Shown here: positions 31,901 through 40,244 of the stretch, piece after piece
How the letters are laid out: each line of letters starts with the position of its first letter
How positions within the stretch are numbered: the stretch's first letter is position 1
Assembly: GCA_014905825.1 (NCBI GenBank)
Contig: JACGCN010000089.1
Location: 1-64,000 of the forward strand
Source: Lyophyllum atratum
Lineage: Eukaryota > Basidiomycota > Agaricomycetes > Agaricales > Lyophyllaceae
Direction of reading: 5' to 3'
Length of the DNA: 64,000 bases
Position numbers and translations under genes: made by a program
Notes under the pieces: generated by a model
Told to the model about the DNA's origin: nothing
Database searches by the model: none
The model's input: only the letters and a program-made list of their open reading frames with translations

Positions 31901-32855
31901 TGTTTTGTGTCGGTTTACCAAAAATAGAAGCATTCTGATTTTTGAATTTTTCTGTCCCTGAGCGAACTCCCGACTGATGATTGCGATATCCCATTCTCGA
32001 GATGCTTCCGGGGTCAGCAGGTTCGGTAATCCCTTCCTCACGGGTTTCTGATTGATCTTTTTGCTTATCAGATCGCTTAGATCCCGCCTGATCCTTTCTG
32101 AACTTGTGATGCGACGCGAGGTGCGCTAGAAACATTTCAACCTCCTGCCGGTAGCATGCTCCTACTATTTCGAAATCGTTAGGTATCCAATAGTCGTTCG
32201 ATTTTCCGATTGGACCCCAAAGAGGTAATGGAGGTACCCCTTCGCCCGCTATGATAAGTGAATCCCTGGCCTCGTCTCTTCTTCTTTTCAGCTGTAAGTT
32301 TAATTCTGTCAAGATCTCTCTTCTAACTGATAGTATGCAATGTTCGTTGTCTTCGTACTTCTCTACGAGTGTCAGAACCCTATCAAGTTGGAATAACTCT
32401 TCAACAAAAATGAATTTACGCTCGCTTCGACTCAAGATCCGAGGGTTGTCGAATGGTATGACTTTCCCCATGACTCTTCCACATGCCAACGCATCCTTTA
32501 ACCTTAATCGAGCGTTGGTAGACCATTCATCATCTCCGGTAGCGAAATTCAAGCCAGATTGACACGCGATGAAGTCAACCTTGATATATTGGAATTTATC
32601 TTCTTCATATTCGATCCCGTGGACAGGTGCGCTCATAGAATATAGTGGAGCGTAATAATTCCAAGGTGGACCATCGGGTGACGGGGGCCTATTGGCAATT
32701 GAGGGTGTTCGTGACGGGGGCCTATTAACAACTGAGGGTGGTCGATCGACTGCATCATTTCTGTCAGAATCTGGAAGAGGGATGTCTCTCGGGATGTTGG
32801 ATCCTCCGGGTTCAATCAGTTCGGCATTTCGTGAGTTGTTTGTATTCCTCGGCAT
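25902..32855 (-). CDS. gypsy C gag-pol polyprotein (2317 aa)
   Basis: Single ORF from ATG 32855. Gag is charged and low in structure at its start; the CCHC knuckle CRHCGSGKHWDNEC is at ~668. Protease IIDSGSDITLIS is at ~847, RT LVYIDDIVIFS at ~1383 with FNRMPFGYRNGPAVFQ before it, RNase H YSDACDFGLAAIL and ERNYSPTEREALALKEG at ~1530-1630. The integrase has an HHCC zinc module (HGGYYKTYNRI ... CDICQKSKP, ~1885) and a D,D-X35-E core (DFIPELPES, TDRDTRW, GQTEIMN). The C-terminus is chromodomain-like (DYDVEKIVGESW ... YRTRYLGYGPEHDLWHTADGL, ~2260-2300), with Tyr and Leu where aromatic cage residues are often found. RT before integrase is the gypsy order. No stop or frameshift. Confidence 0.95.
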   Translation of the reverse strand: MPRNTNNSRNAELIEPGGSNIPRDIPLPDSDRNDAVDRPPSVVNRPPSRTPSIANRPPSPDGPPWNYYAPLYSMSAPVHGIEYEEDKFQYIKVDFIACQSGLNFATGDDEWSTNARLRLKDALACGRVMGKVIPFDNPRILSRSERKFIFVEELFQLDRVLTLVEKYEDNEHCILSVRREILTELNLQLKRRRDEARDSLIIAGEGVPPLPLWGPIGKSNDYWIPNDFEIVGACYRQEVEMFLAHLASHHKFRKDQAGSKRSDKQKDQSETREEGITEPADPGSISRMGYRNHQSGVRSGTEKFKNQNASIFGKPTQNNASRRMMDLFGERSDKGRETPPHLSGSSKLSGYNTDNEADKPDERKHQRRSRGNGPPGPSDDGSSDSDGTSPRKPFRPPKTDKDAKKRGSKVTRDSEIGKADVKREMQFDYKLKIDTIPHWDGDVDTLGRWLTKINVISEQSKTVFQQLGSLVPQRLKGSAETWYYSQHKAKRAESEANWGTLREAIGAYYMNRSFMDKQKARANKAYYRDYGHTRETPSDYVIRKREMIELVYDYTDREIINEIMSNVPAHWTTILTPHLYEDLEEFQIAVKYYEDHLIKMDGNRYMRQDYGYSNNNRESNNNTKEAYQGFKTARTNLVGWSKATSNPEFPKDDSTVSPRATPEDKGARPCRHCGSGKHWDNECKYSRKGNRKARVNLIKVDDEEITAQEEYDELYYDLPSDDEKDSGFDNPLQTFSHDTQEVEYEQELEGGNHQSTSNSFNTQTKPLTSRKFTSNKFFKPALNKKSRRRFARDINRTAYRAEGERSEERLIRLKRIMARPPGCSFLGARATTVSATINGRDSEPIPVIIDSGSDITLISQKMLDTLVKPPKVRTGQRINLIQVTGNATISGYVVLDLFLETEDGPVQIEVEAYVVKGMTTPFILGNDFTEQYSMSISRNHEGDTYLVLGESGRSIKVTGSLTPEYRDDEGHAFKIRTRPDTTSRIAKTRAHRLGQNIKKKQVRRLKDRSVRSSMQVSIPPKTSREIPVYITYPFKSETVYIERSISTNRNTEDVYGSPDTLTRRDNPTLHISNFSTFPVTISAGQVLGIAQDPNTWLEKDSMISEEERAKRKTHANLIRSLICQRDHGLGLGVTNTVTSEVNIGFNPTLGLGINEDPLAEKAVEGGPKTAETPEEYPEETQLLSELDFCKELKQESREKLVEVIIRNKEVFGLNGKLGNYDTLVDIPLLPDVKPISIPPFATSPANREIIDKQMDSWISLGVIEPSRSPWAAPVFIVYRGTKPRMVIDLRRLNESVIPDEFPLPRQEEILQSLAGSQYLSTLDALAGFTQLSIDPKDKEKLAFRTHRGLYHFNRMPFGYRNGPAVFQRVMQGVLAPFLWIFALVYIDDIVIFSQTFEDHLKHIDEVLKAIANSKITLSPSKCHFGYQSLLLLGQKVSRLGLSTHKEKVKAIIELEEPRNVQTLQMFLGMMVYFSGYIPFYAWIAHPLFQLLKKGCKWSWGPREQEAYELCKQVLTEAPVRAHAMPGLPYRVYSDACDFGLAAILQQVQPIKIRDLRGTKTYEKLEKAFKNGEPVPELVVHLVKEDSDVPVDAKWGETFEDTVVFIERVIAYWSRVLQSAERNYSPTEREALALKEGLIKFQPYLEGERIFAITDHAALTWSKTFQNVNRRLLTWGLVFSAFPNMKIIHRAGRVHSNVDPVSRLRRRMPYQDGPGVDATESLNLKTTEDPLRNMYDELGPRFEEKLLTVATNYVLTEHEIRSEDDHCEVMIDLEAEEADAITIPYETTKSYSVTIGIDEDEVKKWRTAYLSDPHFSKVLSSIGTDDPDTPTYPQYHYSEKGLIFFEDGLGNTRLCVPEGLKNELMNEIHDTPSEAAHGGYYKTYNRISGTYYWPKMSRDIKRFVQTCDICQKSKPKRHAPLGLLQSIPIPSQPFEVVSMDFIPELPESNGFDNILVIVDKLTKYAIFIPTTTTITEDGTARLFFHHVISKYGIPRQVITDRDTRWKGDFWKELCRLMGTQRALTTSYHPQADGQTEIMNQYLEIALRAYVGPERNDWADLLDVLELSYNTAPHTATGFSPAYLLRGFHPNTRSTLIHSQEGIARPANSMEEGLAETLHEKALNMMEGFEANRKRAIDALTVGQAFQKRAYNNGRLNVEFSEGDKILINPHSLKLLKKLSGRGQKLLMKYDGPFEISEKISPVAYRIRMPPSYGIHPVINIAHLEKYHESPKELGDRPQKALNREDFDNEDDYDVEKIVGESWRKGRNGRRIPIYRTRYLGYGPEHDLWHTADGLRNAHFALRDWLDQRKKRGAANRRK

Positions 32856-32903
32856 ATTCGTAAATCAACGAAGTTTGGTTGATTAATACTCTTGTAGAAC
32901 GTG

Positions 32904-32921
32904 TTCCGGGTGTGTCCACCA
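32904..32921 (-). other. Primer-binding site of gypsy C
   Basis: One base after the 5' LTR the minus strand reads TGGTGGACACACCCGGAA. TGG is the complement of a tRNA 3' CCA, followed by 15 nt that would pair with the tRNA acceptor/T-arm strand. The tRNA was not identified. Confidence 0.7.
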
Positions 32922-32922
32922 G

Positions 32923-33789
32923 TGTTATGCTCCAGCGTAATTCTGGTGTATTCGTTGAATATACGCGTCTAGGATTTGTACTACTAGATAGTCTTAAGTA
33001 GTTTGTAGTGAATCCTAGATATCTCCGATAAAATTGTACTTAAAGTCGTTCTAAAGAGTTTAAAACCGTAAATACTTATCGTTGACTTGAGGATACTAGC
33101 GCGTAGCAATAGTATACGTTCCCAAGATAAAATTATCAATAGCGCGAAGCAATATTGATGATTTCAATGATAAGTCTTTAAGAATCTAAAATTCTTTAAT
33201 GGAACTGAGTTCACACAATGTTATTGGGGTAAAAAGGTGATCTTATTCATGCTACTACTGTAGTTTATATACCCTACTAGCTTCGGTCTCGGGCATGCCT
33301 TGTCCGAGGCCGAACACGCGCGGTGCATCCTTTGAATCGCGCCTTTACCTTGCGTTCGGGGATTTCGGCGTGATGCGCGTGTTTTACCACGAGTCCGGCG
33401 ATTCCCCGAATCTCAGGTTGTTTGTCAATACCATGTTTGGCTCGGCTTTCTCGGTGTTGCCAGTTGGCTGAGTTGGATCGTCGCGCATACGTCACGTTGC
33501 TGGTACCTGCTGAACACTCTTGTTTGGCAATGTCGTGTTTGGTTCGGCTTTCCCGGCATTGCACTTGGCTGAGTTAGATCAATGACTCTGCTTGCGCCGC
33601 TACTCTAGTCTGTAGATAACGAAGGTAGCACTTTGTAATGAAGTCGTAATGGTAAACATAGTGAGAATGGAGACGAAATGATAACTCTTTTAAAAGTACA
33701 TGTGAAGTGATAAACGAAATATGAAACCTTTGTGAGTAGAAACTGGAGGTAAATGGCGAGTAAGTAACAATGTACGCTACACCACAACA
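32923..33789 (-). repeat. 5' LTR of gypsy C (867 bp)
   Basis: Same as 23905-24771 except one T/C difference in gaacacgcg(t/c)ggtgc. It lies next to the right copy of the aacag target duplication. Confidence 0.95.
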
Positions 33790-34426
33790 AACAGGTAATA
33801 GGCTCGTTCCTGAACTTGATGCTGGCTAACGCAGGGATCCCGTTGAATATGAAAGGATGAGTGTCGTATAGCCGTGGAGCTCGAGGTCGTTCCGTCGCAT
33901 CCGAGTCGGCGACGGAGCTTCGACCTTCAGGAGCGGGAGTCGGTTCCGTCAGAAAGCTTAATGAGGGAACGGCTGATTCCGAGCGTTCATCGGCTGAGCG
34001 ATAGCTTGACGCGCCGGAGATGACGGGAGGAAGATCCATGGAAGGATCTAACGGGGCAGCGTCGACGATGACGCGCCCTACGGTCACGGGAGGAGGGGGA
34101 GCGAAAGCGGTTTCTAGCTCCAACAGAGGTCCTTGCGATGGTAAAGTAGGGCCTGGGGGAGAACCCTCTCGGTCGGGTTCGTTCTCGATAGAAGGGGAAC
34201 GGCGGAGCGCCGGGTTCGTCGCTTTACCCTTGGTTTTAGCGGTGGTATCCTCAGTAGGGGTCCGCTCCGTGGTAGGTGCGCCCCCCACATTCGCTAAAGG
34301 GTTCGACGAGGAGGTACCGCCTCCCGAAAGAGACGTCAAGCGACTAGACGATCGTTTCTGGGCAGCGGCGGGCGCTGCTCCAGGAGAATTGTTCGAAGAA
34401 TTGGAGACGAGACGTTTGGGCGGCAT
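33790..34426 (-). pseudogene. gypsy A gag, N-terminal ~211 codons, cut by C
   Basis: Begins at ATG 34426 (MPPKRLVSNSSNNSPG...). It matches copy B with one Ala/Pro difference near EPTPAPEGRSS. The native frame stops at the C insertion; translation would run on for ~60 codons into the LTR of C and end at 33605. Ser/Pro-rich with no known domain in this part. Confidence 0.88.
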
Positions 34427-34784
34427 GTCGCAGAGACGTCGAGGGGTAGAGTCGAAGCAGGGCGACTCCGGGAGATATAGGAATTAGGATAGGGGTTGGA
34501 TCTTCCGGGCCATCGGGTGTAACGTAGGCAGATAGATCAAGGCGCGGAGCGGGATGGCGCTGATAGCAGCCGTCGTTATCGATGTGATATTGGGGCGCTA
34601 AGCAGCCTTATCGATCGAATCGCGCTTTGGCGAGGATAGCCGAGAGATCCAGCATGTGAAGCAGCAGACTGAATTTGAAGGATTTTGAAACATGATGACG
34701 AGACGGCGAAAGGTTGAGCCGTCGAGAGGTAGAGAGTAAAGAGACTTCAGCACGCTTGGGTGAAGTCCGCGGTGCCCCCACCAT
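34427..34784 (-). other. Leader of gypsy A with primer-binding site
   Basis: 358 bp between the 5' LTR and gag with no coding. The PBS lies at 34766-34783 and on the minus strand reads TGGTGGGGGCACCGCGGA, one base from the LTR. The rest presumably holds packaging signals. Confidence 0.65.
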
Positions 34785-35248
34785 TGTGATGCGGCCATCC
34801 GAAATGGGCTTCTCGCGTGAGTGAAGTCCGTGAGGAGGAGGTGAGAGGGAGCCGCCGCAGAAGGGCGCTCGAACCTCTCAGGACCCAAAGCTGCTGCCAC
34901 CGAGAGTGGGGCGCTGCTTCTGGGTCATCCGAGCTTGTAGTTGCCAGGGATCGGCTGATCCGCCAGCGGGGCTCTGTAAGCCTGAGCGAGGCGAGTTGTG
35001 ACCCAACACTGGGCCCCGAGGCTGGCGGGGAAGTCGAGCCGTCGCACCGATCGCGGATCCTTAGCGTAGAGCGTGGTTAGGATCCAAGATGATAGTAGTT
35101 TGTGTGCGAGTCCGTAAGGGACTCGCGAAGCAACGAATATACAACAAGTAAAGCAAATATGTACAAATAAGGCCGGCTCGGGCACGGCTCGGGCACGCGC
35201 GCAATGAAGTAAGTGAAGTAGGCTAAGATACAGTATACCTCCGTCACA
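34785..35248 (-). repeat. 5' LTR of gypsy A (464 bp)
   Basis: Differs from 12264-12727 at two positions by eye (ccccgag for ccccggg, and gcgcaatg for gcgcgatg). It ends 32 nt upstream of the ATG at 35281, which points the other way. Confidence 0.95.
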
Positions 35249-35280
35249 CTTGTAGAGCCCGCAGACGTTCCTACCCTCCG

Positions 35281-35430
35281 ATGGATGCCTCTCGAGGACC
35301 ACAACTGCTACATCCTCGTCCACAGCCTTTGACCGTTTGCCTCAAATGTCATCAACCGACTCTTGGGGAGCTGCGTGAATGTCGTGGTAGTGGAAAAGAA
35401 ATAACGAACTGGGGTCGTTGGTATCAAAGG
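35281..35430 (+). CDS. Candidate first exon, GRF-like Cys segment
   Basis: Open frame MDASRGPQLL..., with CLKCHQPTLGELREC and NWGRWYQR, then a possible donor gtgcg at 35431. The C-X2-C followed later by N-x-GR-x-Y resembles the first half of a GRF-type zinc finger. The following exon could not be fixed: the nearest acceptors give very short introns or frames with early stops. It may be the 5' end of the gene at 35679-37452 or a remnant. Weak. Confidence 0.35.
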
Positions 35431-35678
35431 GTGCGTTTTCTAAACATTCCATTCATGGCGCAGCTTTCTTGCCTTTGAATGTGCGGGCGTGCCGTTCTGA
35501 GTGGAACTCAGAGCCTGCGACCCCATAGTCGCAGGTGCCGCCCAGCACAGGCCTTGGCTAGGAGTGCTGGACAGCCCCAAAAATCACCGTTCCAAGTGGC
35601 TCGGTCTCTTACTCCTTGTGATTGTAGTGCTCCCATGATTCCTGTTCCTCATTTCATTGGCACCACCGAGCTACGCCC

Positions 35679-37452
35679 ATGGATCAAGTCCCTGTCGACA
35701 TCCAATTGGCATTCATCGTTAGAGAGACCGCCCCTCCAATATCTGCTGGGGGCTTACCATGTGCAAACCCCACCTGCCGCACAACCAACAATCAACCTCG
35801 AAAAGCGAATAGGAACTGCTCGCATACGTTCCCGCTCTGTGCACAGTGCTGCAAGGCGAATCCTCCCAAAGATGGATGCCGCATGCACCGGCTTGCGACG
35901 CCTGAGGTTGGGCCCGTCACTTCTGGCTTCAGCGACCTGTCTATTGCAGCAGGCAGTGATCTGGTGGTACCGGTAAGTATACTACTGTCTCGAATGTTCC
36001 ACCCACTGACTAAACCTATCACAGCTAACGACCATGTCTCAGCCACCACATGTCTCTCAGCCGGTTTCGGGTCCTCGCCAATTTGCTCGTCCTCTCCGAG
36101 AAGACTATGGCCGGGCTTATCTTCAACATCACCAAAAGAAGTCGGCTACGGTGCAAAGGCGGGAGGAAGCCTTGGAGGTCGCTAACTCTGTGAAGCAGAC
36201 AGTCCACATCGTCGCATGGATAAAGGTATATTGTCTTACAGTTCATAGTGTGTGCCCTTGCTGATTTTTTTTGAAGCCCGGAAAGCCTCTTCACTTCAAA
36301 GACGTGACCGAGCACCCAGGCATCTACATCGCGGCGCATCACAAAGCTCTCATCCAGCGCATCGAAGGTGAATCCTTCATATCAGTCTGCACCAACTATG
36401 CCACGAAGGAGTGGAGCATTCAAGAGCTCACTGCCCCGATCACTGTTGAGCCCAATGCTCGAATCCTGCTTCGAAATGCAAGTCTCGAAGATCATGACTG
36501 CGAGCATTTTTTCAAAGAGTTACAACTCGTCACTGGGATGACTGCAGCTGGTGCCCCCGTTCCATACACCACTTCCCCAACCCCTATCCCTCGTAGGCAA
36601 GCTCCTCCTCCCAACCCACGAGAGGTCGATATCATCCTCGACCGAGCAATTAGCCCCGTTCCATTTCCTTTGCGATATGTTTATCAGATGGAACCTGGGA
36701 TGCGTAAGCTCGCGCCGCTTGTTGGGTCTGGCCCTTCAGTCATGGGTGCAAAGTTCGCGGAGCTGTTCCCTAAGTGCACCTTTGTTAGGACGACAGTCTA
36801 TAATCATATCGACCATTACAAGACTGCTGTTAAGCTGGGTATCATCAATAACTATATGTCTTTTCGAACGTCGCGGGAAGGCTTCTGGACCAAGCTTGTC
36901 CATGAAGTCTGTGCTCACAGTAAGTATTGATATTTGTACATCATACATCGTAAACTAACTTATCACTCGGTGTAGAAGAGCGAGAAAAGAAATTGGTGAA
37001 GGGTCCAAATCGGGTATCGAGGAACCTATCGCTCAATGACAATGATGATGAGGTAGAGATCATCGGCACCTCTCTCCGCCTCGGTACATCCACTTTGCAG
37101 CCAGGCTCTCCATCGCGATTGAGGTCTGGCCCGAGCTCATCACCTGCCCGTGGTGAAGACGACCTCGACTCTTTTGTCATGCGTATGACTCATACGCACC
37201 GTCAGGCGCTCGCTATACACGATTTCTTTTGATGGCAAGTTTGACTCAGTTACTTCAGCTCGTGATCATCAGATCGACGCCCAGTTCACCATCGACAAAG
37301 TGGCGGCTGGTAACCAAAACAGTATATATACGGTATGTTCTTCTTTATAGGTTTGTCACTAATTCTGACATCCACTACAGGGATATTGTTCATTGGATGG
37401 TGATGAGGTTTTTGCTGTTGCGTACAAAGTTATCAACATCCCCGTCGTATGA
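35679..37452 (+). pseudogene. Cysteine-cluster protein of a KDZ-type island, frameshifted
   Basis: Exons by eye: 35679-35972, 36025-36225, 36277-36919, 36976-37332 and 37381-37452. Near the N-terminus is a compact Cys/His cluster (PCANPTCRTTN ... CSHTFPLCAQCC ... GCRMHRL). Later come KPLHFKDVTEHPGIYIAAHH, YATKEWSIQELTAPI, FPLRYVYQMEPGMRKL, FPKCTFVRTTVYNH and HEVCAHKEREKKLV, then an acidic/Ser-rich linker. The frame breaks in a T-run at 37227-37230: one T too many gives TGA directly after IHDFF, while the next frame continues DGKFDSVTSARD through one more intron to INIPVV and a stop at 37452. This could be decay or a sequencing error. I infer the KDZ link from the neighbour and from general familiarity with such proteins; the function is unknown. 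The true start is uncertain. Confidence 0.55.
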
Positions 37453-39144
37453 TGATCAGCTGCTCGTTGTGTGTGCGTCGACGACCGAAATAAGCACGAA
37501 TCCTTTGATTGCCACCTTCAGGCTTTCCATCGCAGGCATCCGCAACGTCAATCGGACCCTCTTTGGAATCCTCTATTACAACTTCCTCGTCATTGTTATC
37601 ATCTCTATCCAGTGAGACTGAATCGGAAGGGACAGCCACACCAGCCTTCTTCAAGCGTGAACGTAATTGAAAGATGGCATTGCCACGACGGAAATAGTTC
37701 TCTTCAAGGGATCGATGTTCGGGAATACTGCATGTGCGAAATCCAGGAGCCTGTTCGTAGGTACAGGCCGTCACAGCACACTTCCCATTAAGGTATTCAT
37801 GTGCAGGACAGAAGCGGTGAAAGTTGGTGCTGAGGGGAATTTTACAATCGTGAACTCGACATGAGGGGTGTCCAATGGTGTTTCCGTCACAGACAGCTGG
37901 CTGCATTTTGACTAACAAAATGTATGATGAGCGGGAGACCCATTAGAATCTCGAGATGAAGTAACACACCGACGTGTCCCTGGTCATCAAGGAAAACTAT
38001 GAAGCATTGGTCGCATGCATGGTTGTAGCATTCCTGACCAACTCCTTCCATTCCTTTATTTCGTTCATGTAGAGCTGACTTCAGACGATCCTTTTGGCTG
38101 GCCTCGTCATGGGGTAGAACCAAGGATTGACCGTGTTCAGACTTGTCCAGAAGTAATGAATATAGAAAAAATCCATTCATCACGTCTTCAGGGCGAAGGT
38201 TGTATGATGTCTGCCAGTGAATAGAATGCCGAATTCGCTCATGATAATCTACTTTGAAAGCAAGGATGTTATTGACGACGTGTGAAAGATGAAGGCCCAG
38301 AGTGCGGTTGTAAATCCGTGCACAGTTGGTCGCGGAAAGCCTACAAGAGCAATCAGAACTGCTGGTAACGTAAATTAAAGAGAGTCCCCATACCACCCAA
38401 AGGTCATTCCGTTCGCAAAGAGCTCTAGCACTGGGCTCTCAATGAAAAAATGTTGAGCGACTTGAACACAGTCAGGAACTCCTTCATAATAGGTGCGCGT
38501 AGATGTTTGCTTATGCACCGAGTAGTTATGATAGTACCGTCGAAAACAGCCTAGAAAGACATGAGACCCAGCAAACCAATTACATTAAGGGGAGGGAAGC
38601 TACCACGGCAGTAGAGAGAAGTAGTATATACAGGTAGTGCTCCCTCTTTGAGCGTGAAAAGGCTTGCCTTGTGGGTCACCAGCTCCACCAAGGTCAGCAT
38701 GTCACCAACTGCACGATAGTTCTTGCAATAGACATCTTGACAGGTCCTTACAGGTGGGTAAATATGCCTATAAGCTATGAAAGAAATGAGTAGGAGTGGA
38801 ATTGAAAGAAGCAAGTACTCACATGTCAAAAGAGCGAGAGCATGCTTGTTGTAAAGCTGTATCTCCACCTCGCTTAGTACCACCTCAATGTGGGCCCATA
38901 CAACAGTCTTCAGTGCATCCCAGAAAGCCTGTACCACAGATTCCTCCAATGATAGACATAGCGAAAGAATTTTGAGGATGTTTCCCGGTAGCGTGATAGG
39001 AGGAGATCCAAGGGTAGGAGTATGCAGTTCAAGCGAGCCCTTGGCTACACGACAGAGGCGTATAAACTGAAGGCAGTCGAGGAAATTGGTTCCAGATAAC
39101 GAAGGCTGGTTTAATAGGAGGGCCGAGACGTCATGAAGGGACAT
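37433..39144 (-). CDS. CxC5/CxC6-like KDZ-transposon-associated protein, 499 aa
   Basis: Five exons: 38823-39144, 38604-38774, 38394-38550, 37970-38340 and 37433-37911; introns 48-58 nt, phases all consistent. N-terminus MSLHDVSALLLNQPSLSGTNFLDCLQFIRL. First Cys region: YPPVRTCQDVYCKNYR ... TTSLYCRGCFRRYYHNYSVH. Middle: LELFANGMTFGWLSATNCARIYN, NGFFLYSLLLD, DRLKSALHERN. Second Cys region: CYNHACDQCF, AVCDGNTIGHPSCRVHDC, RFCPAHE, CAVTAC, RTCSIPEHR, then CDGKPEGGNQRIRA and FGRRRTHNEQL. These are the paired cysteine clusters (CxC5, CxC6) of genes that travel with KDZ transposases in fungi; what they do is not established. The protein stops soon after RTHNEQL, shorter than I would expect for the family. 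Its 3' end overlaps that of the plus-strand neighbour by 20 bp. No KDZ transposase is in the window. Confidence 0.75.
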
Positions 39145-39422
39145 CTTGAGGTACAATATGCCCTGTACGTTGCGCACGATGTTTGCAACAACCGTCTCGG
39201 TGTTATCACTTGTTTGGCAACGAAGGGCATGGGCACAAAATTACCCGTCATCAACGCGCCAAAATCCGAATGACGCCATGGTCTGGATCTTCGGTCCAGG
39301 CATTCGGCATAACTCGGCATATTCTAATTTTGTGCGAGATCATCCACCATTATCCCCCATCATCCATCCCTCCCAGTCGACTAGGTGTCCTCGACTGAGA
39401 TTCTCTCCTCGGCGATGTAGGG

Positions 39423-39886
39423 TGTGACGGAGGTATACTGTATCTTAGCCTACTTCACTTACTTCATCGCGCGCGTGCCCGAGCCGTGCCCGAGCCGGCC
39501 TTATTTGTACATATTTGCTTTACTTGTTGTATATTCGTTGCTTCGCGAGTCCCTTACGGACTCGCACACAAACTACTATCATCTTGGATCCTAACCACGC
39601 TCTACGCTAAGGATCCGCGATCGGTGCAACGGCTCGACTTCCCCGCCAGCCCCGGGGCCCAGTGTTGGGTCACAACTCGCCTCGCTCAGGCTTACAGAGC
39701 CCCGCTGGCGGATCAGCCGATCCCTGGCAACTACAAGCTCGGATGACCCAGAAGCAGCGCCCCACTCTCGGTGGCAGCAGCTTTGGGTCCTGAGAGGTTC
39801 GAGCGCCCTTCTGCGGCGGCTCCCTCTCACCTCCTCCTCACGGACTTCACTCACGCGAGAAGCCCATTTCGGATGGCCGCATCACA
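39423..39886 (+). repeat. 5' LTR of gypsy B (464 bp)
   Basis: TGTGACGG...GCATCACA. One difference from 52054-52517 (ggtgcaacgg for ggtgcgacgg). Lies 278 bp upstream of the start codon of the CxC5/CxC6-like gene, facing away from it. Confidence 0.95.
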
Positions 39887-40244
39887 ATGGTGGGGGCACC
39901 GCGGACTTCACCCAAGCGTGCTGAAGTCTCTTTACTCTCTACCTCTCGACGGCTCAACCTTTCGCCGTCTCGTCATCATGTTTCAAAATCCTTCAAATTC
40001 AGTCTGCTGCTTCACATGCTGGATCTCTCGGCTATCCTCGCCAAAGCGCGATTCGATCGATAAGGCTGCTTAGCGCCCCAATATCACATCGATAACGACG
40101 GCTGCTATCAGCGCCATCCCGCTCCGCGCCTTGATCTATCTGCCTACGTTACACCCGATGGCCCGGAAGATCCAACCCCTATCCTAATTCCTATATCTCC
40201 CGGAGTCGCCCTGCTTCGACTCTACCCCTCGACGTCTCTGCGAC
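39887..40244 (+). other. Leader of gypsy B with primer-binding site
   Basis: 358 bp without coding. The PBS TGGTGGGGGCACCGCGGA is at 39888-39905, one base after the LTR; TGG complements a tRNA CCA end. The tRNA is not identified. No other motif recognised. Confidence 0.68.

Larger units (their letters stand above)
23905..33789 (-). mobile_element. Ty3/gypsy chromovirus C, nested in gag of A
   Basis: 9,885 bp with 867-bp LTRs (23905-24771 and 32923-33789) that differ by one substitution by eye. Target duplication aacag at 23900-23904 and 33790-33794 lies within the gag sequence of A; copy B carries the unoccupied site (ctgtt at 40877-40881). Sense is minus, the same as A. Contents: 5' LTR, PBS, one gag-pol ORF, an accessory gene, PPT (a run of eight G on the minus strand at 24774-24781), 3' LTR. 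Its proteins are clearly different from those of A/B, so it is a separate family. All coding parts are intact. Confidence 0.96.
12264..35248 (-). mobile_element. Ty3/gypsy chromovirus A, interrupted by nested gypsy C
   Basis: LTRs 12264-12727 and 34785-35248 (464 bp each, TGTGA...TCACA ends) with 5-bp target duplication cttgt (12259-12263 and 35249-35253). Sense is minus. Subtracting the nested element C plus its 5-bp duplication (9,890 bp) leaves 13,095 bp, exactly the length of copy B. Order along the minus strand: 5' LTR, PBS, gag (cut by C), pol, chromodomain in another frame, leader repeats, third ORF, 3' LTR. The two LTRs differ by two substitutions by eye. A can no longer make its own Gag-Pol because C splits gag after about codon 211. 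Confidence 0.95.
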
